From an uncultured Paracoccaceae bacterium (lineage in GTDB: Bacteria > Pseudomonadota > Alphaproteobacteria > Rhodobacterales > Rhodobacteraceae), in NCBI GenBank assembly GCA_937916485.1, contig CALFSV010000342.1:33288-97287 (forward strand): a stretch of 64,000 nucleotides of DNA, in the 5' to 3' direction. Of the stretch, positions 34,642 through 42,697 are shown one piece after another. Position 1 is the stretch's first letter; every line of letters starts with the position of its first letter. The position numbers and the translations under genes are program-made. The notes beneath the pieces are model-generated. The model did not search any database. It worked only from the letters and a program-made list of their open reading frames with translations, and was not told the DNA's origin.

Positions 34642-34830
34642 GTTGCAGCCCCCCTGGTCAGCATCGCCGCAGCGGCGAATCGATCAACTTGCTCGACCAT
34701 ACCAAACGCCAACATAAATGCTACCAATATAATACCACGTGAGTGGCCATTAGGTTTGAGTTTATTAAAACTCTGTTTTATAAGGTCATATGAGGTGCGT
34801 GGCGTCGGGCGTGAAGGGATTGGTATTATA
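34642..34830. promoter_or_regulatory. Divergent AT-rich control region of the amino-sugar genes
   Basis: The spacer is far richer in A and T than the genes around it. TTGAGT (34756-34761), 17 bp and TATAAG (34779-34784) form a good plus-strand promoter for the regulator; its spacer contains a dyad GAGTTT/AAACTC (34758-34773). TACCA occurs in the same orientation at 34700, 34722 and 34733, that is 22 and 11 bp apart, on one face of the helix. TATAATACCA (34728-34737) is the reverse complement of the left arm of the palindrome at the regulator start. Confidence 0.55.
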
Positions 34831-34841
34831 ATGCAATACCA
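34821..34841. promoter_or_regulatory. Palindromic operator over the gntR start codon
   Basis: TGGTATT and AATACCA form a perfect 7-bp inverted repeat with a 7-base spacer that contains the ATG at 34831. The GGT/ACC arms fit the kind of site used by GntR/HutC regulators of amino-sugar genes, so autoregulation is likely. It is a prediction from sequence only. Confidence 0.55.
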
Positions 34842-35649
34842 GAAAGATGAGGCTGATACAGTGGCCGGGAATCAGGTGGAGGAGGGGGGCGGGACAGGTT
34901 CCGCAAAGCACCTTTTTGCGCTGGCCAACTGGTTCAAGCCGGGTCGCGGCCCGCGTTACCTGCAGCTTCACCGTCATATCAGCGCGGCGATCCTGTCGGG
35001 CGATCTGGCCCCCGGCGACCACCTGCCACCCGAGCGAGATATGGCCGAAATGGCGGACATCAGCCGTGTCACCGTGCGCAAGTCTGTCGCGCAATTGGTC
35101 ACCGACGGGCTGATCGAACAGCGGCAAGGGGTTGGATCGTTCGTGCGCGGACCCACAGCGCGGTTGCAGCAGTCGTTGTCGTCGCTGGTCTCCTTTACCG
35201 AGAACATGGCAAACCGCGGCATGACCTCCAGCAGCGAAGTCCTGATCCGGGGCCTATTCGTGCCCAGCCATGCAGAGCTTTTGACACTGGGTCTGTCGGC
35301 GGGTGACCGGGTGGCCCGCATCCGGCGCCTGCGCAGTGCGGACGGGATGCCTGTCGCCCTCGAACAATCGGCCCTTCCGCGCGATATCCTGCCCGATCCC
35401 GAACGGGTGGGCACATCGCTGTATCAGCTCTTGCGCGAAAACGGCCAGGCCCCGACGCGGGCAATCCAGCGTGTCACGGCGGCAAATATCACTGGCGAGG
35501 ATGCCGCCCTTCTGAAGCTGCCCGAAGGGACCGCCGTCCTGCGGATCGAGCGGACGGGGTATAGCGCCACTGGCCGCCCGATCGAGTTCACGGGCGGGTT
35601 CTACCGGTCCGACATCTATGACTTTGTATCGGAGCTGCGCCCCGAATGA
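34831..35649 (+). CDS. GntR/HutC-family regulator (NagR/DasR-like, UTRA domain)
   Basis: This 272-residue regulator has a winged helix at about 42-106 (PRYLQLHRHISAAI, PPERDMAEMADISRVTVRKS) and a UTRA effector domain (from about 125; ends FTGGFYRSDIYDF). This is the family of NagR/DasR, which respond to glucosamine 6-phosphate or N-acetylglucosamine 6-phosphate. The start is taken as ATG 34831, although it lies inside the palindrome; GTG at 34861 with GATGAGG upstream is a real alternative. It is divergent from the transporter operon, and its stop overlaps the hexosaminidase start. Confidence 0.9.
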   Translation: MQYQKDEADTVAGNQVEEGGGTGSAKHLFALANWFKPGRGPRYLQLHRHISAAILSGDLAPGDHLPPERDMAEMADISRVTVRKSVAQLVTDGLIEQRQGVGSFVRGPTARLQQSLSSLVSFTENMANRGMTSSSEVLIRGLFVPSHAELLTLGLSAGDRVARIRRLRSADGMPVALEQSALPRDILPDPERVGTSLYQLLRENGQAPTRAIQRVTAANITGEDAALLKLPEGTAVLRIERTGYSATGRPIEFTGGFYRSDIYDFVSELRPE

Positions 35650-37466
35650 CCCTTGCCTTCACTTGCCGGATATCCGGCCCGGACCTGTTGTGCCGCCTCA
35701 CCGTTGACCGGGCATTGAAAGCCCCGGTTCTGTGCTGTTCCGGCATGGCCCCCTTGACCGTCACCGAGGGGGGAGAGCGGCTGTTCGGCCTTGGCAGCTA
35801 CATCGAAGTGCAGCTTCCCGATCTTGCAAGCGGTCAGACACACTCGTTTGTCCTGGCCTATGAGGGGGGCTACAAGCCCGCAAACCGGGCCTGGATGCCG
35901 ATGGGGGCCTACCTGCGCACCGACGACGGCTGCCTGCCCTTGCCAGCCTTGAAGCTTGGGGCCCGGCCCGAAGTGATCCCGGATGGACCGCCCCATGACG
36001 GGCTTGGCCTCTTGCCCGAACCTCAGTCCTGGACACCCAGCGGTGGGGTCGTCGTGGCCCGTGGGTTTTCCGTTTCGGACCCCGGTTTTGCGGCGGTCGA
36101 GGCTTTGGCAGGGCGCCTTGGGCTGGGGCCTTTCCTGTCTGAGACCGGCCTGCCTGTTGTCCTGCAGGACAGCGACCTGTCCGACGAAGCCTATCATCTG
36201 GACATCAAGAACGATCGGGTGATCCTGTCGTCAGGATCGGCCAGCGGCCGGTTCTATGGGGCCATCAGCCTTCTGATGCTGCTGCACACTCACCAAGGCC
36301 GCCTGCCATGCGGCAAGGTCAAAGATGCCCCCCGCTTTGGCTGGCGTGGGCAGCATCTGGACTGTGCCCGGCATTTTTACGACTCCCAGTCTATCCACGA
36401 CCTGCTTGACCTGATGGCCCTGCTGAAACTCAACCGCTTTCACTGGCATTTTGCCGATGACGAGGCGTTTCGCCTTGAAATCGACTACCTGCCAGAGCTG
36501 TGGCAAAAGACGGCGCTGCGCGGCGAGGGGCATCTGATCCCTGCCGTCTTCTCAGGCGGGGTCGAGGCGGGGGGCAGCTATTCCAAATCCGATGCAGCAG
36601 CCCTCGTCGCGCGCGGACAGGAGCTGTTCATCGAGATCATGCCCGAGATCGAGGTCCCGGCCCATGCGTTGGCGCTGGCCAAGGTCTTTCCCGACGTGCT
36701 GGACCCCGAGGATACCGGCACTGAGCGCAGCGTGCAGGGCTATCCCTATAATGTCACCAACCCGGCCATGCCCAAGACGTGGGAGGTGCTGACGGCCTTG
36801 GCGACAGAGGTGGGGGGGCTGTTCCCCTTTGGCGTTCTGCATCTGGGCGGCGATGAATTGCCGGGCGACACCTGGATGGGCTCGGCCCGGGCAAGGCACC
36901 TGATGGCGGGGGAAGGGCTGTCCACAACCCACGACCTGCAAGGCTGGACCATGGCGCGACTGGCCGAAACCGTCGTCGCCAACGGCCAGCGCCCCGCCGC
37001 CTGGGAAGAGGCGGCCCGGGGCTGCAATGGCGGCATCGGACATGGTGCGATCCTGTTCAGCTGGACCGGTCAGGGGCCGGGGATCGCAGCGTCACGGGCG
37101 GGCTACGATGTCGTCATGACGCCGGCACAACATGTCTACCTGGATATGGCCGCGACCGATGACCCGGACGACTGGGGGGCAAACTGGGCGGCCTATGTCA
37201 GCCTTGCCGATACCATCGCATGGGACCCGGTTCCGGCAGATGCGCCCGAGCTTGCCCCCCGTATCTTGGGCGTGCAGGGCTGCTTCTGGTCGGAATTCAC
37301 CAGTCAGGACGGGCAGATGTGGCCGATGCTTTTACCGCGCATGTTGGGGGTGTCGGCCAAGGCCTGGCAAACCGGGGCGATGGCGCCCGAACGGCTTCAC
37401 GCTCTGGCGCGGCTGTTCATGGGGTTGGACGCCTTGCCTGTGAAACGTGCGCTTGGCGCGGCGTGA
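35646..37466 (+). CDS. Family GH20 beta-N-acetylhexosaminidase, cytoplasmic
   Basis: This is a 606-residue enzyme. An N-terminal beta region and GH20b-like domain precede a TIM barrel with RGQHLDCARHF and RFHWHFADDEAFRLEI, the catalytic pair D403-E404 in HLGGDELPG, and WEEAARG. It should cleave terminal GlcNAc or GalNAc by substrate-assisted catalysis. There is no signal peptide, unlike secreted chitobiases, so it acts on disaccharides brought in intact by the ABC importer. ATG at 35646 overlaps the regulator stop (ATGA). The stop codon lies in the loop of a long hairpin. Confidence 0.92.
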   Translation: MTLAFTCRISGPDLLCRLTVDRALKAPVLCCSGMAPLTVTEGGERLFGLGSYIEVQLPDLASGQTHSFVLAYEGGYKPANRAWMPMGAYLRTDDGCLPLPALKLGARPEVIPDGPPHDGLGLLPEPQSWTPSGGVVVARGFSVSDPGFAAVEALAGRLGLGPFLSETGLPVVLQDSDLSDEAYHLDIKNDRVILSSGSASGRFYGAISLLMLLHTHQGRLPCGKVKDAPRFGWRGQHLDCARHFYDSQSIHDLLDLMALLKLNRFHWHFADDEAFRLEIDYLPELWQKTALRGEGHLIPAVFSGGVEAGGSYSKSDAAALVARGQELFIEIMPEIEVPAHALALAKVFPDVLDPEDTGTERSVQGYPYNVTNPAMPKTWEVLTALATEVGGLFPFGVLHLGGDELPGDTWMGSARARHLMAGEGLSTTHDLQGWTMARLAETVVANGQRPAAWEEAARGCNGGIGHGAILFSWTGQGPGIAASRAGYDVVMTPAQHVYLDMAATDDPDDWGANWAAYVSLADTIAWDPVPADAPELAPRILGVQGCFWSEFTSQDGQMWPMLLPRMLGVSAKAWQTGAMAPERLHALARLFMGLDALPVKRALGAA

Positions 37467-37480
37467 CCGCGCCAAGCGCA
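37448..37480. terminator. 14-bp perfect hairpin between convergent genes
   Basis: TGCGCTTGGCGCGG (37448-37461) pairs perfectly with CCGCGCCAAGCGCA (37467-37480) around a 5-base loop that includes the hexosaminidase TGA. It lies 15 bp from the stop of the convergent isomerase gene, so it can serve both transcripts. There is no T-run on either side; it may act as an mRNA-end or Rho-dependent structure. Confidence 0.65.
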
Positions 37481-37494
37481 AAGCAACACGCTGC

Positions 37495-38358
37495 CTAGCC
37501 AAAGATCGTCTTGAAGGTCCCGATGCACTCTCTGAACCCGGCCTCATAGTCACCGTTGCCGGGGTGGAACACGCTTTCGAACGAGATGACACCATCGTAG
37601 CCGTCCGCGCGCAGGGCATCCGCGATGGGCTGGAACAGCGGGCCGAGCTGGCCCTCCCCCATGCGCCGCACCTCCAACGTCGCTCGGGGAGTGTCGACAA
37701 AGACGTCCTTGATATGGACATGGCCAAGGTAGCCGTCCCGCACCTCGGCATAGCCTTCGGGGTAGGCCCGTTCGTGGCACCAGCAATTGTTGCCGGGGTC
37801 CCAAAGGACCTTGAGGACATCCTTGGCCCCCAGATCGTCGATCAGCTTGCGGGCGGTGTAGTTGGAGTTGACCATGGTGCCATTGCCGGTCTCGACCACC
37901 AGCGTCAGGCCCTCGGAGCGGGCAAGCTCGACCGCCGGGGCGATCATCGGTGGCATGGTGTCCCATGCGCCTTTGGCCACGTTCCATTGTTCGGCCCCGT
38001 TGCGGCCCCAGAGGATCTGTTCCTTGCGCTGGGTCATGATCCTGACAAGCGGGGCGCCAACGACATGTGCCATGTCCATGACCCGTTTCAGCGCGTCCAT
38101 ATGCCGGTTATGCAGGTCGTCGCCGGGCCGGTTCGCGGTGGTCATGCCCGCAAAGACATGGCGGGACAGGCAACAGACCGGTTTGCCCCGGTCGCGCAGG
38201 AGGGTGTCGATCTCATGGATTTCGGCCGCCGAATGGTCGCCCACTTCGGTTTCGCCGACAAACTGAAGCTCTGCATACTCCAGGTCGTATTCGTCCATCA
38301 CGTCGACCGCATGACGCAGGTCGCGGCTGATGCCGTCGCAGATGACGCCCAGCTTCAT
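37495..38358 (-). CDS. Sugar-phosphate isomerase/epimerase family TIM-barrel protein
   Basis: This 287-residue AP-endonuclease-2-like barrel has metal-site residues spaced as in the family: E in VVETGNG, D in LWDPGNN, H in GHVHIKD, and a final E in ISFESV. Relatives include hydroxypyruvate, tagatose and 2-oxo-tetronate isomerases and IolE-type dehydratases. It overlaps the upstream 3-HIBDH-family gene by four bases. A dehydrogenase/isomerase pair of this kind is seen in four-carbon acid-sugar pathways (LtnD/OtnI), but the matching kinase and aldolase are absent here. The ATG at 38358 is used; an upstream Met would add 19 Arg-rich residues from the neighbour. Confidence 0.83.
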   Translation of the reverse strand: MKLGVICDGISRDLRHAVDVMDEYDLEYAELQFVGETEVGDHSAAEIHEIDTLLRDRGKPVCCLSRHVFAGMTTANRPGDDLHNRHMDALKRVMDMAHVVGAPLVRIMTQRKEQILWGRNGAEQWNVAKGAWDTMPPMIAPAVELARSEGLTLVVETGNGTMVNSNYTARKLIDDLGAKDVLKVLWDPGNNCWCHERAYPEGYAEVRDGYLGHVHIKDVFVDTPRATLEVRRMGEGQLGPLFQPIADALRADGYDGVISFESVFHPGNGDYEAGFRECIGTFKTIFG

Positions 38359-39257
38359 GGCTTGGCCTTGCGATGCAGCTCTGCCCCCACGATTTCTTCG
38401 ATGACGCGGGTGCAAACCCAGTTGTCACCGTTGGGGTATTTTGTCCGGCCGGCGTGAAAGATCTGCATGGCAGAGGCGGCGGTGTGCAGGGGCACGCCTA
38501 ACTCTTCTCCCAGACCCATCGAGATGGTCAGATCCTTGTGCATGGTGTTGATGTGGCTGCCAGTGCCTTCGAACTGGCGGTCGATGATCTTTTCCAGCGC
38601 GTTGTTGACCACGCCGCATCCGGCGGAAGAGGTCGAAAAGACGTCCAGCAGGACCTGCCCCGAAACGCCTGCCTTGGCGGCGAGGGCTGCGGCCTCGAAG
38701 GTGGCTGAAAACTGCGCCCCGATCAGCGATTGCAGGCAGGCCTTGACCGTTTGGCCGTCGCCCGGCTTGGTGCCGACCCGGTGGATATTGGCCGAGACCG
38801 CCTGCATGACCGGGGCGAATGCGTCCAGTACCGCGTCAGGGGCTGCGGCCATCATCGTCAGGGTGCCGTTCTGCGCGCCGGGAAAGCCGCCCGAAACGGG
38901 CGTGTCGATCAGGTGGATGCCGGACCCTTCCATCGCGGCCCCGATTTCACGCGCTTCGCGGGGCTTGATCGTGGCGCTCAGGATTACGGCGCCGCCTTTG
39001 GGCAGGTGGGACACAAGGCCGCCGTCGCCAAGAATGACCGATTTCGCCTCGTCCCCCGTCATCACCATGACAAAGACCGCCTGCGAGGATGCGCCGACGT
39101 CGGCGGGTGACGTTCCCGCGATCCCGCCCATCTCCACAAGGGCCTGCATGCGGTCCGGTTTAAGGTCTAGCCCTTTGACCACATAGCCATTCTTGATCAG
39201 GTTCCGGGCCAGCCCGCTGCCCATATCCCCAACGCCAATCACCCCGACTGAGTTCAT
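38355..39257 (-). CDS. NAD(P)-dependent 3-hydroxyisobutyrate-dehydrogenase-family oxidoreductase
   Basis: This 300-residue beta-hydroxyacid dehydrogenase has an NAD motif GVIGVGDMGSG (5-15), substrate-binding DTPVSGGFPGA (119-128) and catalytic lysine K172 in GQTVKACLQ. The usual NN pair after the lysine is replaced by LQ, reminiscent of the HQ in L-threonate dehydrogenases (LtnD), so a polyhydroxy acid is more likely than hydroxyisobutyrate. ATG at 39257 is preceded by GGGGGGTGG. It is the first gene of a two-gene operon. Confidence 0.83.
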   Translation of the reverse strand: MNSVGVIGVGDMGSGLARNLIKNGYVVKGLDLKPDRMQALVEMGGIAGTSPADVGASSQAVFVMVMTGDEAKSVILGDGGLVSHLPKGGAVILSATIKPREAREIGAAMEGSGIHLIDTPVSGGFPGAQNGTLTMMAAAPDAVLDAFAPVMQAVSANIHRVGTKPGDGQTVKACLQSLIGAQFSATFEAAALAAKAGVSGQVLLDVFSTSSAGCGVVNNALEKIIDRQFEGTGSHINTMHKDLTISMGLGEELGVPLHTAASAMQIFHAGRTKYPNGDNWVCTRVIEEIVGAELHRKAKP

Positions 39258-39579
39258 CTGAACCACCCCCCGTAATTTCCGCGCAAATGGTTGCCAGCGC
39301 GGCGTTCGAAAAAAGCCCCAGTCCTGCGAAGGGCCGGTTTCACGGGGGTTTCACACGTCTTGGCGACGTCGGGCGGGTCCGGAAGACACCCCGCTGCCCG
39401 GTTATGTGGCTCGAGATTGCACGAGCCAAAGGGCTTGGGCAAGCGGACAAGATGGGTGGCATTCTCAATGCCTGTCCAAAGGCCCTCAACCTCGCCGCCA
39501 CTATTCCCCGTGTTCCCTTTTCGTTCATGAGGGGTTAACGTCTCCTGATCGGGGCCGGGTGAGCAGGTTGGGCAGCGCA
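39258..39579. other. 322-bp divergent spacer
   Basis: This lies between the divergent dehydrogenase and helicase genes. Apart from the LexA box listed separately, I see no gene and no clear promoter; the middle part is unremarkable GC-rich sequence. Confidence 0.4.
39512..39537 (+). promoter_or_regulatory. LexA (SOS) box, GTTC-N7-GTTC, with a third phased half-site
   Basis: GTTC (39512-39515), seven bases and GTTC (39523-39526) exactly match the alphaproteobacterial LexA consensus. A further GTTA (39534-39537) continues the 11-bp period. The box ends 43-54 bp before the helicase start, a normal operator distance. Confidence 0.75.
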
Positions 39580-41622
39580 ATGATGGCGTCATATCTTGAA
39601 AAACTGAACGATCAGCAACGCGCCGCTGTCGTCTTTGGCGTGTCCGGCACCGATGTTCCCCCACCGCTTCTGGTGATCGCCGGGGCAGGGTCGGGCAAGA
39701 CCAACACGCTGGCCCACCGGGTCGCTCATCTGCTGGTCAACGGGGCCGATCCGAGGCGGATCCTCCTGATGACCTTTTCCCGCCGGGCGGCGACCGAACT
39801 TACCCGCCGCGTCGCCCGGATTACCGAACGGGCAATGGGCGGCGGCTATGCGGCCGAGGCGTTGACCTGGGCAGGGACTTTTCATGGCATCGGGGCCCGC
39901 ATCCTGCGCGAACATGCCCCGGCAATCGGGCTTAACCCGGATTTCAGCATCCATGACCGTGAGGACAGCGCCGACCTTTTGAACCTGTGTCGTCACGAAC
40001 TGGGCCTGTCAGGCACCGAAAACCGGTTTCCGACCAAGGGCACCTGCCTGTCGATCTATTCCCGCACCGTCAATTCAGAAGAGCCGCTGGCCGAGGTCCT
40101 CAAGCGGCATTTCCCCTGGTGCGCGGGGTGGGAGGATGACCTCAAACGCCTTTTCGGGGCCTATGTGCGGGCCAAGCAGGCGCAGAACGTGCTCGATTAC
40201 GACGACCTCTTGCTGGCTTGGGCGCAGACCATGTCGGACCCCGGTTTTGCCGCCCATATCGGGGCGAACTGGGACCATGTGATGATCGACGAATATCAGG
40301 ACACCAACCGCCTTCAGGCCCGCATCCTGATGGCGATGAAACCAGACGGGCGGGGCCTGACGGTGGTGGGGGACGATGCCCAGTCGATCTATGCTTTTCG
40401 GGCGGCCACCGTTCGCAACATCCTTGATTTCCCTGCTGCCTTCTCGCCGCCCGTGGATGTCATCACGCTGGACCGCAACTACCGTTCGACCCGCCCGATC
40501 CTCAAGGCGGCCAATGCGGTGATCGGGCAGGCGCAAGAGCGGTTCACCAAGGACCTCTGGACCGACCGCCAATCACCGCAGAAGCCCCGGTTGGTCACGC
40601 TTGCCAATGAGGCCGATCAGGCCCGCTACATCGTCGACCGTGTCTTGGCCGACCGCGAGGTCGGGGTGCGCCTGATGGATCAGGCGGTCCTGTTTCGCAC
40701 GTCAAGCCATTCGGGCCAGCTTGAGGTCGAGCTGACCCGCCGCAATGTCCCTTTCGTGAAGTTCGGGGGGCTGAAATTCCTCGACTCGGCGCATGTAAAG
40801 GACCTTCTGGCGTTGTTGCGTTTTTCAAGGAACCCAAGGGACCGGGTTGCGGGGTTCCGGGTTTTGCAATTGATCCCCGGTGTTGGCCCGGCCGCCGCCG
40901 GGCGGGTGCTTGATGCGATCGAGATTGCCTCTGATCCGCTGGCGGCGCTGGAATGGGTGGCCCCGCCGCCCCGCTCGGGCGACGACTGGCCCGCCCTTGT
41001 CGCGGCCCTGACCACAAGGGCCAACTGGCCCGAGGCCATCGGCCTGGCCCGCGCGTGGTACGACCCTCACCTTGACCGCATTCATGAGGATGCCGAGGCG
41101 CGGCGGGCCGACCTTCTCCAGCTTGAGCAGATCGCCTCGGGCTACCCGACATGCGAGCGGTTCCTGACCGAACTGACCCTGGACCCGCCCGACGCCACCA
41201 GCGATCAGGCGGGCGTGCCGATGCAGGACGAGGATTACCTGATCTTGTCCACGATACATTCGGCCAAAGGGCAGGAATGGACATCTGTCTTCATCATCAA
41301 TGGGGTGGACGGCTGTATCCCGTCCGATCTGGGAACCGGCTGCACCGATGATCTGGAGGAAGAGCGTCGGCTGCTTTACGTCGCGATGACCCGAGCCAAG
41401 GACAATCTGACCATCGGGGTGCCCCTGAGGTTCTATGTGACCCAGCAGACCAGAAACGGGGACAGGCACCTTTACGCCCTTCGGACCCGGTTCATCCCCA
41501 AGGACATCCTTGATCATTTTGAGCCGGTCTATTGGTCGCCGACCCCTGTACCCGGGACGGCCCCCGTCCCGATGCCCGCCCCAATTGATGTCGGTGCAAG
41601 GATGCGGGACATGTGGGGCTAG
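39580..41622 (+). CDS. UvrD/Rep-family ATP-dependent DNA helicase
   Basis: This 680-residue superfamily 1A 3'-5' helicase has Q-motif LNDQQRAAV (9-17), Walker A AGAGSGKT (34-41), TFHGIGARIL (motif Ic), motif II as DEYQDTN, motif III VVGDDAQSIYAFRAA, motif IV LDRNYRST, motif V TIHSAKGQEW and motif VI EERRLLYVAMTRAKDNL. It is shorter than typical UvrD (about 720-800) and lacks the usual long C-terminal tail. A perfect LexA box lies upstream, so it is probably SOS-induced and acts in repair or replication-fork rescue. ATG at 39580 or 39583; the long upstream extension is not protein-like. Confidence 0.93.
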   Translation: MMASYLEKLNDQQRAAVVFGVSGTDVPPPLLVIAGAGSGKTNTLAHRVAHLLVNGADPRRILLMTFSRRAATELTRRVARITERAMGGGYAAEALTWAGTFHGIGARILREHAPAIGLNPDFSIHDREDSADLLNLCRHELGLSGTENRFPTKGTCLSIYSRTVNSEEPLAEVLKRHFPWCAGWEDDLKRLFGAYVRAKQAQNVLDYDDLLLAWAQTMSDPGFAAHIGANWDHVMIDEYQDTNRLQARILMAMKPDGRGLTVVGDDAQSIYAFRAATVRNILDFPAAFSPPVDVITLDRNYRSTRPILKAANAVIGQAQERFTKDLWTDRQSPQKPRLVTLANEADQARYIVDRVLADREVGVRLMDQAVLFRTSSHSGQLEVELTRRNVPFVKFGGLKFLDSAHVKDLLALLRFSRNPRDRVAGFRVLQLIPGVGPAAAGRVLDAIEIASDPLAALEWVAPPPRSGDDWPALVAALTTRANWPEAIGLARAWYDPHLDRIHEDAEARRADLLQLEQIASGYPTCERFLTELTLDPPDATSDQAGVPMQDEDYLILSTIHSAKGQEWTSVFIINGVDGCIPSDLGTGCTDDLEEERRLLYVAMTRAKDNLTIGVPLRFYVTQQTRNGDRHLYALRTRFIPKDILDHFEPVYWSPTPVPGTAPVPMPAPIDVGARMRDMWG

Positions 41623-41628
41623 GGTGGG

Positions 41629-42570
41629 CTAATGCCTTTTCGCGGCCAGACGTTCGCGGTTGAGCGTGTAAATCCCGGTCGCGATGATGATCGCGGCCCC
41701 GACCCATGTCCAAAGGTCCGGCAATTGGTGAAACACCAGCCAACCGTAAAAGGTGCCCCATAAAAGCAGGCTGTAATGAACCGGGGCCAGCACGACGGCC
41801 TGTGCCAGTTCAAGTGAGCGGATCACCAGTGCCTCTGCCCCGCCCGCAAGGATTGCCATGCTGGTCAGGAGAAGGACTTCCCTTCCCCACTCCGGGGTTC
41901 GCCAGACAAAGGGCAGCGGCAGGGTCAGCAGCACGCTGGCCGTGATCGCAGTATAGGCGATGGTCGTGGCGGTGCCGTCCGTCCCGCTTAGCCGCCGGGA
42001 CAGGATCTGGCGGACGGCGAACAGAAAGGCGGCAAGCAGGACCAGTCCTGCCGCCGGATGGATCACACCCATGCCGGGTCGGATCACGACAAGCGTGCCA
42101 AGAAAACCGATCGTCACCGCGACCCAACGCCGGATGCCCACGGTCTCACCCAGGATCAGTGCGCCGAGGATGGTTACAAGGAAGGGGGCGACAAAGCTGA
42201 TCGCCACCGCATCGGCCAGCGGCACATAGGCCACGGCAACAATGAAAAGGGTCGCGGACAGTGCTGCCAATGCCCCCCGGCTCATCTGAAGTAAGGGATG
42301 TTCTGTCCGCAGCACGCCGCGCCCCTTGATCATCAGCCAGATCATGACCCCCAGAAACAGCCCCAGTTGGCGCGACCAGGCAATCTGGATCGGATGAAAG
42401 CTGTCGGTCAGAAACTTTGCGTGGGTGTCGACAGCCGAGAACAAGAACATACCGCCTGCCATGTAAGCGATCCCGCGCAGGCTGTCGGATTTTTGTTGAA
42501 GCGTTGGCGGCGGGGGGGCGATGGGTGCGCCGAGGACGTCGGCCCCGGCGGGTCTTAGGGGGGGCGTCAT
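41629..42570 (-). CDS. EamA/RhaT-family DMT-superfamily transporter
   Basis: This 313-residue membrane protein has about ten predicted helices in two EamA repeats, beginning GIAYMAGGMFLFSAVDTHAKFL and repeating from about 165 (GLVLLAAFLFAVRQILSRRL). Such carriers usually export amino acids or metabolites; the substrate is unknown. The N-terminal 30 residues are proline-rich and probably cytoplasmic. It is convergent with the helicase gene, only 6 bp apart. Confidence 0.88.
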   Translation of the reverse strand: MTPPLRPAGADVLGAPIAPPPPTLQQKSDSLRGIAYMAGGMFLFSAVDTHAKFLTDSFHPIQIAWSRQLGLFLGVMIWLMIKGRGVLRTEHPLLQMSRGALAALSATLFIVAVAYVPLADAVAISFVAPFLVTILGALILGETVGIRRWVAVTIGFLGTLVVIRPGMGVIHPAAGLVLLAAFLFAVRQILSRRLSGTDGTATTIAYTAITASVLLTLPLPFVWRTPEWGREVLLLTSMAILAGGAEALVIRSLELAQAVVLAPVHYSLLLWGTFYGWLVFHQLPDLWTWVGAAIIIATGIYTLNRERLAAKRH

Positions 42571-42681
42571 GGGCGCAAGGGTCCTCTGTCAACGGGCGAC
42601 ACCGCCACCATGGGCCAAAGGCGTGGAACGTCAACCGGGCTTGCACAGGTCTTGGCGCAAGGATCGGCCACAGAACCGCAA

Positions 42682-42697
42682 TAATCCCTCTGGATTA
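42682..42697 (-). terminator. Short hairpin at the end of the lacI-type gene
   Basis: TAATCC/GGATTA form a perfect 6-bp stem with a 4-base loop that overlaps the regulator's TAA stop. Only a weak T stretch follows on the minus strand. Low-strength terminator candidate. Confidence 0.35.
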
